Notes: generated by a model not told the origin, from the sequence alone. DNA of 64,000 nucleotides from Arthrobacter sp. NicSoilC5 (GCF_019977395.1 NZ_AP024660.1:310001-374000), one strand, 5' to 3'; counted from the first letter of the stretch, positions 22,643-31,365 are shown. Made by a program: numbers and translations.

Positions 22643-22689
22643 CCATCAAGCATCCCCGACGCCGACATGAGGATTTAGGAGACACGCCC
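21748..22689 (-). mobile_element. IS5-family (IS427-type) insertion sequence, apparently complete
   Basis: A 942-bp element. The terminal inverted repeats begin GGGCGTGTCTCCTAAA at the left end and end TTTAGGAGACACGCCC at the right end. A 2-bp TA target duplication lies at 21746-21747 and 22690-22691. It carries one transposase in two overlapping frames, oriented leftward, and looks intact and recently inserted, because the ends match exactly. It landed at the very end of the DeoR gene, and the TAG stop of that gene is retained. Confidence 0.92.
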
Positions 22690-23510
22690 TAGGCGACCCA
22701 GCTATTGGGGCTGATACTGCTTGGGGCCATGTGCACGTTGACGCCCAGGTCCCGGATGTCGTCCCGCATCTCGAGCGGAAGCTGGTCGTCGGTGATGATG
22801 GTATCCAGCCTTTTCAGCGGCGCCACGTTGAACCGGGATACGGTGCCGAACTTGGTGCTGTCCGCAAGCAGGAAGGACGACGACGACGCCTCGAGCGCGG
22901 CCAGCTTGACCTCCACCTTGTCCATCGAGGGCGTGGTGACACCCCGGGCCATGTTCCAGGTGCCCGTGCTGAGGAAGAACAAGTCGATGTTGATCGACTT
23001 CACGACGTCCGCGGCGATACGCCCGCAACTCGAGGCGCTCGACGGGTCAACAACACCGCCGGTGTGGATCGTCTCAACCTCCGGATGGGCGAACAGGCTA
23101 CTCACCACGTAGAAGTCGTTCGTCACCACAGTAAGGTTCTGGCGGCCCGCGAGGTGCGGCACCACCGACTGGCAGGTAGTTCCCGCATCCAGGAATACCA
23201 CCATGCCGTCTTCCACGAACCCGGCGGCGAGTCCGGCGATCGCCTGCTCGCGGGGAAGCTCCAGCTGCGCGCGGGACTGCCGTTCCCGCGGGGGCTCCTG
23301 GCTTGTCCATTCGGCGAGGCGCACGCCGCCCTTGACTGAGACGACCTGGCACTGGTCCTCCAGCGCAGTGATGTCCCGGCGGACCGTCATGTGGGAGACC
23401 TTCATGTAGTCCGTCAAACTGCGGATACTCAGGACGCCCTCGCGGCGCAGGAGTCGGAGGATCTCCTGATGGCGCTGTTCAGGGATGAGGGGTTGCACTG
23501 CTGGGCTCAC
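22689..23510 (-). CDS. DeoR family transcriptional regulator
   Basis: A 273-residue repressor with an N-terminal DeoR winged HTH (about 10-65, SIRSLTDYMKVSHMTVRRDI). A DeoR C-terminal sensor of the ISOCOT fold follows (about 85-245, VFLDAGTTCQSVVPHL, TVVTNDFYVV, LLADSTKFG). Family members respond to phosphorylated sugars. Start GTG 23510 has AAGGAGA 5 bases upstream. It lies downstream of, and co-oriented with, the SDR/isomerase/transporter genes, so it probably controls part of this carbohydrate locus. Its TAG stop overlaps the end of the IS element, and reconstruction of the uninserted site gives the same stop. Confidence 0.9.
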   Translation of the reverse strand: MSPAVQPLIPEQRHQEILRLLRREGVLSIRSLTDYMKVSHMTVRRDITALEDQCQVVSVKGGVRLAEWTSQEPPRERQSRAQLELPREQAIAGLAAGFVEDGMVVFLDAGTTCQSVVPHLAGRQNLTVVTNDFYVVSSLFAHPEVETIHTGGVVDPSSASSCGRIAADVVKSINIDLFFLSTGTWNMARGVTTPSMDKVEVKLAALEASSSSFLLADSTKFGTVSRFNVAPLKRLDTIITDDQLPLEMRDDIRDLGVNVHMAPSSISPNSWVA

Positions 23511-23684
23511 GGCTTCTCCTTCGGGCTTGCCGCCCCCGCCCTGAAAACATCAATCAGCGCAACGCCGGTCTCCCGGCCCCATCTGTAGCTAAAGCAGGTC
23601 TAGGGAGATCCGTCTGCTTGGCTGTATGGTGCCGCGCGTGAAGAGGCTAACTACATGGGGACGGCGGTGGCCAGGTTGAGCGCG

Positions 23685-23722
23685 GGACAGCGGCCCCCAC
23701 CGTTGCGGTGGAGGGGCTGTCC
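23685..23722 (-). terminator. GC-rich hairpin downstream of the SDR gene
   Basis: GGACAGCGGCCCCCACC (23685-23701) pairs with GGTGGAGGGGCTGTCC (23707-23722) with one bulge and a 5-base loop. It sits just past the stop of the leftward SDR gene and before the DeoR gene. There is no strong U-run in either direction, so it may be an attenuating or RNA-stabilising hairpin rather than a full terminator. Confidence 0.55.
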
Positions 23723-23760
23723 TCTCCTTTGTCACTTCACCGGAATCGGTTACAGAGACG

Positions 23761-24552
23761 TCAAGATTTTGAGCTGGGCCGACCGGGAATATGACTAAGA
23801 ATAGATTTTGAAAAGCCGCCATCGACGCAGATGTCCTGGCCGGTGACGTAGCCCGATAGTGGGCTTATAAGAAATTCGATGACATTGGCAATGTCCATGG
23901 GGTCACCGATTCGGGCCAGAGGGATAATCCTTTCCCTTGCCTTTTTGATTTGGGGATCTTCGTACATTTTTTCGGTCATCCGCGTGTGGGTCATGCCCGG
24001 GGAGACGACGTTTGAGCGGATTCCGTCGGGGGCCCATTCCAGTGCGAGTGTTTGGGCCAGCATTGTCAGTGCAGCTTTGCTGGGGCTGTAAGCGCCGGAT
24101 CCGGCGTGGGGTAGCTGACCGGACATGGAAGAGGTAAAGCATGCGGCGCCCTGGCTTTGCTTCAGGTGGGGGTAGCTTGCCTTAGCCAGAAGCCACGCGC
24201 CGCGGAGGTTAACGGAGAACATGTTGTCCCAGTCTTCAAGTGATACGTCACAGATCGCACCGGGATTGGCGATTCCCGCGTTTGCTACCAAGGCGTCCAG
24301 GCCGCCGAACTCAGCTACCGCGGTCTCTACCAGTTGACTTGGCACATCAGGGTCACCGATATCGCCCGCCAGTGCGATGGCCGTACCGCCGAGGGACTGG
24401 ATTGAGCGAACGACTTGCTCCTGGCTGCTGTTCGGTTCGTGTCCACCGACCGCGATCATCGGATGCACACCCCGGGCCAAGGCAGCCTCTGCGATTCTGA
24501 CGCAGGTAGCCGCTCCTATGCCGCTGCTACCGCCGGTAACCAAAGCTCTCAT
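23761..24552 (-). CDS. SDR family oxidoreductase
   Basis: A 263-residue classical short-chain dehydrogenase. It has TGGSSGIG (about 6-13), NAGIA (91-95), Ser141/142, and the YSPSK pair Tyr155/Lys159, with C-terminal GYVTGQDICVDGGFS. It should oxidise or reduce a hydroxyl of a sugar-like substrate with NAD(P). I place the start at ATG 24552, with AAAGGAA about 9 bases before it, and not at the longer frame start. It precedes the DeoR regulator and follows a TIM-barrel isomerase gene on the same strand, as part of the carbohydrate locus. Confidence 0.88.
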   Translation of the reverse strand: MRALVTGGSSGIGAATCVRIAEAALARGVHPMIAVGGHEPNSSQEQVVRSIQSLGGTAIALAGDIGDPDVPSQLVETAVAEFGGLDALVANAGIANPGAICDVSLEDWDNMFSVNLRGAWLLAKASYPHLKQSQGAACFTSSMSGQLPHAGSGAYSPSKAALTMLAQTLALEWAPDGIRSNVVSPGMTHTRMTEKMYEDPQIKKARERIIPLARIGDPMDIANVIEFLISPLSGYVTGQDICVDGGFSKSILSHIPGRPSSKS

Positions 24553-24708
24553 CACACAGTTCCTTTTTACTAGTGGTTCACACAAAAATTGTTTGACTGC
24601 CTAAACGGTAGAAATCGCCGGCTGGAGATGGCTTGTTTTGCTCATCAATTCGGCTTGTAGTCCGGAATTCCGTCCTAAACCGCAGCTGGCCCGCTTGCTG
24701 AAGGCTTG

Positions 24709-25530
24709 CTAATGGCCCAGGTCCCAGCCTTGGTTCTTGAGCTCCTGCATCGCCTTATTGAATTCCTGTAGGGGGTTCTCTTCGCGGATAATCTCAAGGA
24801 CTACGTTGTTGACGCCGCACGTTTCTTTTACGGCTCTACCCAGCCCGTTCCAGTCGATCACTCCGGTGCCGATGGGATCATGGCCCCACGTGTCCGTGCC
24901 CGTATCCGAGATATGCACAAGTCCGATCGATTCGTGGTGGGAGCGCAGGCCTTGTACAGGATCTTCTTTTATGTAGGCCGCGTTCGCGACGTCGTAAACG
25001 ATCTTGACTGCTTCGTCGTTGATTGTGCTCACGACGCCTGCCAGGTCCTCGACGGTAGGAGTGAAGCAGTAGGGAGTGTTTTCAAAGAGCAACCGCGTGC
25101 CGGCCTGTTTGGCCAGCGGGATGAGAGCCTCCAGGCTTTCGTACATCCACCCGTACACCTTTTCAAGTGAAGGTGAGATCATGGGGCGCCTTGTGCCGGG
25201 GGATATCACGACGTCGCGTACATCCCACGCTTCGGCCAGGTCAATCACCTGCTTGATGTGCTCGACGCTCTTACGGCGCATGTTGGCGCCGGGGCTGGCC
25301 AGGTTGATGTCGTACCCGCCCGCGTTCAGTGACCTGATGGTCGCACCGTATGCGTCGAGCCTTGCACGACTTGCCGAACGCTCCTGGAGGGATATTTCGT
25401 CGGGCCAGCAATGTGGCGAGCTGATCGGAACTTCGAAGGTTTTGTACCCGTTCTCGGCCAGTTCAGCTATTGCATCGATTGCTGTAGCTGACCATAGATA
25501 GGAAAAAGTATTGATAATCATGCCGTTCAT
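24709..25530 (-). CDS. Sugar phosphate isomerase/epimerase family TIM-barrel protein
   Basis: A 273-residue xylose-isomerase-like (AP endonuclease 2) barrel. It has a metal-binding pattern: Glu in LLFENTPYC, Asp in IVYDVANAAY, His in LVHISDTG, and Glu in NVVLEIIREE. Such proteins isomerise, epimerise or dehydrate sugars, inosose or 3-keto sugars. GAGG lies 9 bases before ATG 25530. It is read toward the SDR gene. A second paralogue lies at 31366, which suggests two sequential aldose/ketose or dehydratase-like steps in the pathway. Confidence 0.85.
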   Translation of the reverse strand: MNGMIINTFSYLWSATAIDAIAELAENGYKTFEVPISSPHCWPDEISLQERSASRARLDAYGATIRSLNAGGYDINLASPGANMRRKSVEHIKQVIDLAEAWDVRDVVISPGTRRPMISPSLEKVYGWMYESLEALIPLAKQAGTRLLFENTPYCFTPTVEDLAGVVSTINDEAVKIVYDVANAAYIKEDPVQGLRSHHESIGLVHISDTGTDTWGHDPIGTGVIDWNGLGRAVKETCGVNNVVLEIIREENPLQEFNKAMQELKNQGWDLGH

Positions 25531-25689
25531 TGCAGGCATCCTCTCTGTTCACCGCCTAGTCATGACGCGCTGCGAATTTTCAACCCTGCAAAAGGATCGC
25601 CAGCGCGAGCCGGGCAGCTCAACGAAACCCGGAGCGCAAGCCCCTTCTTCTCATTTGGTCGAGCCGTCACGGCTGTTGGTACAGCGTGC

Positions 25690-27099
25690 CTAGTGGGAAC
25701 GCTTAGCCCCGTCGGTGGCAGACGAGGTGCTCGAGACCAGGTGTTCGCCTTCCAGCACCTCAGGGTCAGCCAGCGCCACAGTGGCACGGTCACCGCGGTT
25801 GCCGGTCTCGGGCAGCGTGAAGTAGACGACGAGGCAGAGGGCGACGATGACGATCATGTAGACCGCGACGAGCATCGGCTGTCCGGCGCCGACGAAGGCA
25901 GCGGCAATCAGCGGGGCGGTGCCACCGAAGACGGCAATCACGATCTGGTGAGCGAACCCGATACCGGACACGCGGACTGATGCCGGGAACAGTTCGGCCT
26001 GGATGGTTGGGTAGATCGACTGCCAAATACCCAGAACCACCCATCCGGATGCCGACACCAGAACGTATACGCCAAACCCGGGCTGGTTCAGCAGCAGGAG
26101 CAAGGGGTAGAAGAGGACGATCATGCCGATGGCGCCGATGATGGGGAAGATTTTGCGTCGGCCGAGTCGATCAGAGAGAGCACCGCAGACCGGCACGATG
26201 ACCACGAGCAAGGCGAGCCCGATAACGCTTCCGGCCAGGGTGGAGGACAGGTCCCGGCCGGAGGTCAGCTTGGCGTAGGTGGGAAGGAATGTGGCCCAGG
26301 TGTAGTAGGCAACGGCCGGGGCAGAGAGGGCAGCTGCCTGGAGCAGAGCCTTCGGGTGTTCACGAAGCAGGTCCCACAGGCGGGCGGCAGCGGTCTTTTG
26401 ATCGACGAGGGCACCTGCCTCGAATTCAGGGGTCTCCTCCGCGCGGGCCCTCAGGATAAGGCCGACGACGCCGAGGATGCCGCCTGCGACGAACGGGATG
26501 CGCCATCCCCATGCGGCGAGGTCAGCAGGTGAGAAGGATGATGTGACGATTGCGGCGGCGCCGGTAGCTGCCAGGGTCGCGAGGCCGCTGGCCATGTTGG
26601 AGAATGATCCGAACAGGCCCCTTCGGTTTGCGGGGGCGTGTTCGACCATGAACGCGATGGCGCTCTGCGCCTCACTGCCGGCGGAGATCCCCTGCAGGAT
26701 CCGGGCAACCAGGAAGAGAATCGGTGCTGCATACCCGATGGTGGCAAACGACGGTGTGAGGCCGATGATCAGCGCACCGAGCGCCATGCCCGAGATCGAC
26801 AGGGTCAGGATGAGCCGGCGTCCGAAGCGGTCGGCGAGTGGGGAGATGATGATTCCGCTGAGCGGGCGTACAACAAATCCGACTGCGTAGGTGAGCAGGG
26901 CTGCAACCAGGGATGCGAACGGGGAGTCGCTGGGGAAAATCTGTGTTGAGAACACTGCCGCTAGCAGGCCGTAGATGTACCAGTCGTACCACTCGACAAA
27001 GTGGCCGATGGTGCCCGCGACCATGTTGATGTGGCCGCGGGGCTCCTTGGGCACTGCCGAAGGGCCCGGGCTGTCGAGCGCTTCCTTTGAGGTCTTCAT
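25690..27099 (-). CDS. MFS transporter, metabolite:H+ symporter type
   Basis: A 12-segment major facilitator with the opening HINMVAGTIGHFVEWYDWYIYG, the signature of the metabolite:H+ symporter family (proline/betaine, citrate, shikimate carriers). The loop motif LADRFGRRLIL and its repeat SDRLGRRKIFP are present. The most convincing start is ATG 27099 (469 residues), with GGAGAG 6 bases upstream; ATG 27111 is an alternative. Tandem LacI-type operators at 27223-27248 lie in its promoter region, so it belongs to the regulon of the LacI protein at 29792. It probably imports the same class of acidic sugar or derivative. Confidence 0.87.
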   Translation of the reverse strand: MKTSKEALDSPGPSAVPKEPRGHINMVAGTIGHFVEWYDWYIYGLLAAVFSTQIFPSDSPFASLVAALLTYAVGFVVRPLSGIIISPLADRFGRRLILTLSISGMALGALIIGLTPSFATIGYAAPILFLVARILQGISAGSEAQSAIAFMVEHAPANRRGLFGSFSNMASGLATLAATGAAAIVTSSFSPADLAAWGWRIPFVAGGILGVVGLILRARAEETPEFEAGALVDQKTAAARLWDLLREHPKALLQAAALSAPAVAYYTWATFLPTYAKLTSGRDLSSTLAGSVIGLALLVVIVPVCGALSDRLGRRKIFPIIGAIGMIVLFYPLLLLLNQPGFGVYVLVSASGWVVLGIWQSIYPTIQAELFPASVRVSGIGFAHQIVIAVFGGTAPLIAAAFVGAGQPMLVAVYMIVIVALCLVVYFTLPETGNRGDRATVALADPEVLEGEHLVSSTSSATDGAKRSH

Positions 27100-27472
27100 T
27101 GAACTCTCCATACTTTCACGTTTATTGAGGAGCGGTAACGGTATGTAGGGCAATCCATGCCTGTCACAGTTGCTGTTACCGCCGGGTCTCTAAGATCACT
27201 AGCACCAATACGATTCGATTACTGAGATCGGTTGCTGAGATCGGTTGCAACCACACTACGGGCGACAAAAGGAGCTTGTCAACGTCTCACTGTGAGCCGC
27301 GTCGCAGCTGCCCCCATGGCTGGCCCTGCCCCAGGGCGATCCGCTTCGTACAGTGGAGGCAGACGCCTGCCGCCAGGCAGTTCAGCGGCGGGCGCGGCTT
27401 GTCCATGCGGCGAGTGGCGTGAACGATACGCCCAGAACCGGCTCACCTGAGTTGGGCCACCGGCTCAGTCAT
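27100..27472. promoter_or_regulatory. Promoter region of the MFS gene
   Basis: About 370 bases between two leftward genes, holding the operator pair at 27223-27248. The pair AGCGGTAAC (about 27130) and GTTACCGCC (about 27174) forms an additional loose dyad nearer the start codon. No gene is seen. Confidence 0.5.
27223..27248 (-). promoter_or_regulatory. Tandem LacI-type operator (2 x 13 bp) before the MFS gene
   Basis: Two exact, directly adjacent copies of TGAGATCGGTTGC (27223-27235 and 27236-27248). With the base that follows, the second copy reads TGAGATCGGTTGCA, matching the LacI-family pattern TG-N2-A-N-CG-N-T-N2-CA. Identical copies occur at 28769-28794 and 41202-41257. Confidence 0.85.
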
Positions 27473-28021
27473 TTACCCTTGTGCAGGAAGCGGTGTTTCG
27501 TTGTTGAAGTCCTGGTACCGCACCCCGGACCATGCGCATTCCATGCTTCCGTAGACGGACCAGTACTCGTCCCAGTGGGCAAGCTTCCATTGGTCGCGCT
27601 CCAGGCCGCGGCGGGTGAGCCGCTCCCGCAGAAGGTCCTGTGGGACTCTTACCCGGACCACCGTGGTTTCGGATGAAGGCCAATGGAATTTTTCTGCCGC
27701 GCGCGTCAAAAAGTCCGGTACGTCGAAGTAGGCGCCGAAAGGGGCATCGAGCACCACGGAGCGGCCGAGGCGCAGGTTGGCGCCGGCCACGTCCATGAGG
27801 GTGTCGTACTCGAGAGGGAGCAGGTTCTCGCGGTAGTAGTCGTTTGATTCCCGGTCGGTCGGGTCGTGCCCGGTTGCTTTTAGGGCGAACTCGACAAAGC
27901 GTCCGCATACCCGGTCCTTGTCGAGGTATGCGGCGTTGTTTTCTCTGGCAGTTTTTTGGGCGACGGTCGTTTTGCCGGAGCCGGCTGGGCCAATAACAAC
28001 GAAGACACTGGGGACCGTCAT
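27473..28021 (-). CDS. P-loop (AAA_33-type) small-molecule kinase-like protein
   Basis: A 182-residue P-loop NTPase with Walker A GPAGSGKT at 11-18, a DKDR element at about 33-36 and an LID-like arginine-rich stretch (about 125-140). It resembles the gluconokinase/zeta-toxin/shikimate-kinase class more than PfkB kinases. ATG 28021 overlaps the stop of the aldolase gene (ATGA), so the two are translationally coupled. That pairing suggests it phosphorylates the substrate of the aldolase, for example a 2-keto-3-deoxy sugar acid or its precursor. This is an inference, as no KDG kinase of the usual PfkB type is in the locus. Confidence 0.75.
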   Translation of the reverse strand: MTVPSVFVVIGPAGSGKTTVAQKTARENNAAYLDKDRVCGRFVEFALKATGHDPTDRESNDYYRENLLPLEYDTLMDVAGANLRLGRSVVLDAPFGAYFDVPDFLTRAAEKFHWPSSETTVVRVRVPQDLLRERLTRRGLERDQWKLAHWDEYWSVYGSMECAWSGVRYQDFNNETPLPAQG

Positions 28022-28665
28022 CGGCGGGCCTCTGCCACTGCCGCCAGGAACTCCTTGGCTGCACTGGTGACGCGGTTGAAGTCGCCATCTTGCTGCCATG
28101 CCTTGGTCACGTAACTGCCGACGCCGACACCTGCCACGCCGGCCCCGAACCATTCGCCCACGTTCTGAACGGTCACGCCGCCTGCCGGCATGATCGGCAG
28201 ATGGGCGAGGGGGGCGAGAACTGACTTGGCGTAGGGAATGCCGCCGGCCTCGGTGGGAAAGAGCTTGAGGATGTCAGCTCCCGCCTCCGCGGAATTGACG
28301 AGCTCGGTTGGTGTGTAGGCGCCGCTGACCGTCGGGACCTGGTACCGGTTCGCGGTCCGGATCATTGCCGGGTTCAATTGGGGGCTGACCAAAAATTCCG
28401 CTCCGGCGCGGATGCATTCGTAGGCCGAATGCTCGTCCAGTACCGTTCCGGCGCCAATCGCGACTCCGTTGGCCCCATGTTTGGCTGAGAGCCGACGGAT
28501 CACCTCAACGGCGCCAGGAATTGACAGGGTGATTTCCAGGGCCCGGAAGCCTCCCGCGATGGCTGCTTCCGCAACTTGTTCTGCCACCTCTGCGTTTTCG
28601 AGGCGGACGATCAGGATTGCGCCAGATTCATCGATGGTCTGCAGGGTGCGAAGTTTTTTATACAT
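28018..28665 (-). CDS. eda: KDPG/KHG-type aldolase
   Basis: A 215-residue class I aldolase of the 2-dehydro-3-deoxy-6-phosphogluconate/4-hydroxy-2-oxoglutarate family. It has LEITLSIPGA with the catalytic Glu44, VAIGAGTVLDEHSA, FLVSPQLNP and the Schiff-base lysine K134 in DILKLFPTEAGG. It splits a 2-keto-3-deoxy(phospho)sugar acid into pyruvate and an aldehyde. GAAAGG lies 5 bases before ATG 28665. It diverges from the Gfo/Idh gene at 28813 across a LacI-type operator and is coupled to the kinase gene. The gene symbol is by family; the true substrate may be a different chain length or stereoisomer. Confidence 0.88.
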   Translation of the reverse strand: MYKKLRTLQTIDESGAILIVRLENAEVAEQVAEAAIAGGFRALEITLSIPGAVEVIRRLSAKHGANGVAIGAGTVLDEHSAYECIRAGAEFLVSPQLNPAMIRTANRYQVPTVSGAYTPTELVNSAEAGADILKLFPTEAGGIPYAKSVLAPLAHLPIMPAGGVTVQNVGEWFGAGVAGVGVGSYVTKAWQQDGDFNRVTSAAKEFLAAVAEARR

Positions 28666-28768
28666 GCTTGCCTTTCTTCCGGCCCGGGCTGGTGATATCT
28701 CCTCCACCGCTGACGGGCCGCCGTTGAAGTGTTCGTTGACAAACTTTCCCACCATCCATACTGTTATT

Positions 28769-28794
28769 GCAACCGATCTCAGCAACCGATCTCA
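28769..28794. promoter_or_regulatory. Tandem LacI-type operator between the divergent aldolase and dehydrogenase operons
   Basis: Two adjacent copies of GCAACCGATCTCA (28769-28781 and 28782-28794), the reverse complement of the sites at 27223 and 41202. The right edge is only 18 bases before the TTG start of the rightward operon, so a bound repressor would block initiation in that direction and probably the aldolase promoter as well. Confidence 0.85.
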
Positions 28795-28812
28795 TACAAG
28801 GGGGTATTGCGG

Positions 28813-29799
28813 TTGACTAAAGTACGCACAATCATTCTTGGTGCTTCCCATTGGCATGTTCCGTTATGCGCGCCAGCGATGGCCGAAGAGCACGACATGG
28901 TCGGAGTCGGTGACGACGATGTATCCCGTGTGCAGGTGCAGGACTTGGCGAAAGCATGGGGTGCCCCGGTTGAAGCCGACTGGCGGAAGCTGGTGGATCT
29001 GCCCGACGTCGGACTCGCCTATGTCTTCGGCCCCCACGACGGTATGGCCGAAAAGTGTCTTGCCCTGATCCAGCGCGGCATTCCGTTCGTCGTGGAAAAG
29101 CCGTTGGGCACTTCCCTGGACGAGCTTTCTGTCGTGCGTCAGGCCGCCGAGGCAGCTGGCGTACCTGCCACCGTTCCGCTGGTGCAGCGCGGCGGACCCA
29201 CAGAGCTATGGCTTGCCAAGGCCGGCCGGCCCACCTACCAAAGAGCTTCGTTTATTGCCGGTCCACCGGCCCGGTACCTCGGCAATGCCAATCCCTGGAT
29301 GCTCGACCCCGTGAAGGCGGGCGGGGGCTGCCTGGCAAATCTGGGACCGCATTTTATCGACATGTTCCTCAGGGGTACAGGTGAGACAGAAACCCACGTG
29401 GACTCCCGACTCTCGTCGGCTCTTCACCACCAGAGCGTCGAGGATCACGCCAGTCTCATCATCACCACGCCAGAAGGACGCGAAGCAATCGTCGAAGTTG
29501 GCTACGCATTCCCCGACTCCCCACTGAAGCGTTACTGCAGCTTCACCTCGGTCGGCGAGGCAGGATTCGCGACAGTGGACTCCGACGGTTCGGCTACGTT
29601 CACGGCGGTGGACGGCACCACCGAGGTCGACAAGATCAACGTGGACAGCGACCCTCTTTACGATCCCTTCGTGCGGAGCGTCGCCCGGACGCTGGAAGAT
29701 GGATTCCGGGGCCTGACTACGCTGGCCCAGCTCGAAAACGTCATGCGCCCGATTTGGCGGGCCTATGACAACCAGCACGGAGGAATAGAACATGCCTGA
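28813..29799 (+). CDS. Gfo/Idh/MocA family oxidoreductase
   Basis: A 328-residue NAD(P)-dependent sugar dehydrogenase with an N-terminal Rossmann half (VRTIILGASHWHVPL, VVEKPLG with the conserved EKP lysine at about 95) and a C-terminal alpha/beta half. The start is TTG 28813, with AAGGGGG 8 bases upstream; no ATG fits the fold start. It is first in the rightward operon and overlaps the LacI gene by 8 bases. Relatives oxidise a ring hydroxyl of sugars, inositols or anhydrosugars. GxH rather than the usual GxGxxG in the first loop makes its cofactor site slightly unusual. Confidence 0.85.
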   Translation: MTKVRTIILGASHWHVPLCAPAMAEEHDMVGVGDDDVSRVQVQDLAKAWGAPVEADWRKLVDLPDVGLAYVFGPHDGMAEKCLALIQRGIPFVVEKPLGTSLDELSVVRQAAEAAGVPATVPLVQRGGPTELWLAKAGRPTYQRASFIAGPPARYLGNANPWMLDPVKAGGGCLANLGPHFIDMFLRGTGETETHVDSRLSSALHHQSVEDHASLIITTPEGREAIVEVGYAFPDSPLKRYCSFTSVGEAGFATVDSDGSATFTAVDGTTEVDKINVDSDPLYDPFVRSVARTLEDGFRGLTTLAQLENVMRPIWRAYDNQHGGIEHA

Positions 29800-30787
29800 T
29801 TTGAGTATCGACGTCGTTGCAAAAGCTGCCGGTGTTCACCGGTCAACGGTGTCCCGTGCATTCTCCCGCCCCGAAGCCGTAAAGAGTGAAACACGCGAGC
29901 ACATCCTTCGCGTCGCCGAGGGACTCGGCTACACGATGAGCCCACTCGCCCAGGCGCTCCGCCGGAAAACCAGTACCTTCATCCCGCTGATCGTCCCTGA
30001 TATCACGAACCCGTTCTTTGCAGAACTTGCCAAGACAATGACGCAGGCGGCGGATGAGCGCGGCTACCAGCTGCTGCTCTGCGTCACCAACGGCGACCCG
30101 GCCAAGACCGACGGCTACTTCACCGCCATGCAGGCCATGTATGCCCCCTTCGGTATCGTCGCGCCGTCGACGAAGGTCGATACGGAGGCCCTCAAACGCT
30201 TCGACTTCGGCCACAAGGTCGTCGTGATCGACCGTGTGGAAGGGGACGACGCCGTCCCAACGGTCACTGTTGACAGCCGCCGCGGGATCATGCTGGCCTT
30301 GGATCACCTGCATTCTTTGGGGCACACATCGATCGGCTACGTCTCCGGCATCGCCGGCACGCACACCGCCCAGGACCGTATGGACGCCTATTTGGAGTTG
30401 TCTGCCGAGAGCGGCAGCGCACCTGTCGTGCTGGACAGCGGATCGGATCTGGATGCGGGCACACGTGGGGCAGAACATTACCTCGCGATGGACAACCCCC
30501 CAACGGCCATCATCGCGGCCAATGACATGGTGGCCTTTGCGGTCATCTCGGCCCTCGGCCAAAGCGGTGTGCGGGTGCCGGAGGACGTGTCGGTCATCGG
30601 TTTCGACGGCTTGGCTCTGGGGGCCCGGTTTAACCCGGCCCTGACCACCATCCGGCAGCCCATCGCCGATATGGGACACATCGCCATCGAACTGGCTGAG
30701 AAGCAGAACGCGGACGGCTCCGTGGACCACATCGTCCTCGAACCGGAGCTCCTGGTCCGCGCCTCCACTTCAGGACCACGAGCATGA
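29792..30787 (+). CDS. LacI family transcriptional regulator
   Basis: A 331-residue repressor. The N-terminal HTH (about 5-25, VVAKAAGVHRSTVSRAFSRP) and hinge (PLAQALRRKTS) are followed by a periplasmic-binding-protein-like sensor (about 62-325, IPLIVPDITNPFFAELAKTM, then ANDMVAFAVISAL and SVIGFDG). It is second in the operon and overlaps its neighbours at both ends (8 and 4 bases). The 13-bp TGAGATCGGTTGC sites in front of its own operon, the aldolase operon, the MFS gene and the ABC importer fit the LacI operator pattern, and this is the only LacI-type gene in the window. It is therefore the best candidate regulator. The inducer is presumably a pathway sugar or intermediate. Confidence 0.92.
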   Translation: MPDLSIDVVAKAAGVHRSTVSRAFSRPEAVKSETREHILRVAEGLGYTMSPLAQALRRKTSTFIPLIVPDITNPFFAELAKTMTQAADERGYQLLLCVTNGDPAKTDGYFTAMQAMYAPFGIVAPSTKVDTEALKRFDFGHKVVVIDRVEGDDAVPTVTVDSRRGIMLALDHLHSLGHTSIGYVSGIAGTHTAQDRMDAYLELSAESGSAPVVLDSGSDLDAGTRGAEHYLAMDNPPTAIIAANDMVAFAVISALGQSGVRVPEDVSVIGFDGLALGARFNPALTTIRQPIADMGHIAIELAEKQNADGSVDHIVLEPELLVRASTSGPRA

Positions 30788-31362
30788 CCGCGCCAATGAG
30801 CGGGGCACAGGAGTCGACGCTCCGGCGTTTGCCCGGGCTCCAGCACACGGACCACGTTGGTTTGACCGTCCCCAACCTTGAGGAAGGTATCCGCTTCTTC
30901 GTCGACGTCCTGGGAGCTGAAGAGCTGTACCGCTCCGAACGCGGCCCCGATGAAGACTTCATGCCGACAAACTTCGAGGTCCCGGCAGATGCCAAGCTCA
31001 CGCTCGCCATGTTGCGCCTGCCGCCGAACCTCAACATCGAGCTTTTCGAATGGAGCAGCACTGAGCGGCGTACGACGCCGCCGCGGCACTGCGACGCCGG
31101 TGGCCACCACCTGTGCTTCGTCGTGGACGACGTCGATGAAGCGATCGCAGTGCTCCAGGACATACCGGGGGTACGCGTGCTCGGTGAGCGCAAAGAAGTT
31201 GCCGGCGACAGCCCCCGGGTAGCCGGCAACCGTTGGACCTACTTCATCACCCCTTGGGGCTTGCTGATGGAAATCGTGGACCGGTCCCGCGTCGCGGCCC
31301 CGCCCCGGCTGGTCGGTCCGACGGACTGGGCTGCACCACCAAACACTTCAGAAAGGACATGA
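30784..31362 (+). CDS. VOC (glyoxalase/bleomycin-resistance) superfamily protein
   Basis: A 192-residue protein with two beta-alpha-beta-beta-beta halves. It shows LQHTDHVGLTVPNLEEGIRF (metal His at the start of strand 1), LNIELFEW with a Glu, GGHHLCFVVDDVDEA and WGLLMEIVD with a terminal Glu, which together could form a His/Glu metal site. It overlaps the LacI stop by ATGA. VOC proteins catalyse epimerisation, isomerisation or ring opening with a divalent metal. In this operon an epimerase or isomerase acting on a keto sugar intermediate is plausible. The exact reaction is unknown. Confidence 0.82.
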   Translation: MTAPMSGAQESTLRRLPGLQHTDHVGLTVPNLEEGIRFFVDVLGAEELYRSERGPDEDFMPTNFEVPADAKLTLAMLRLPPNLNIELFEWSSTERRTTPPRHCDAGGHHLCFVVDDVDEAIAVLQDIPGVRVLGERKEVAGDSPRVAGNRWTYFITPWGLLMEIVDRSRVAAPPRLVGPTDWAAPPNTSERT

Positions 31363-31365
31363 ACA

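Noticed and set aside
29843..30730. Long minus-strand open frame opposite the LacI gene
   Set aside because: It is the antisense of a confidently assigned LacI gene, with no ribosome site or recognisable domain. It is a high-GC shadow.
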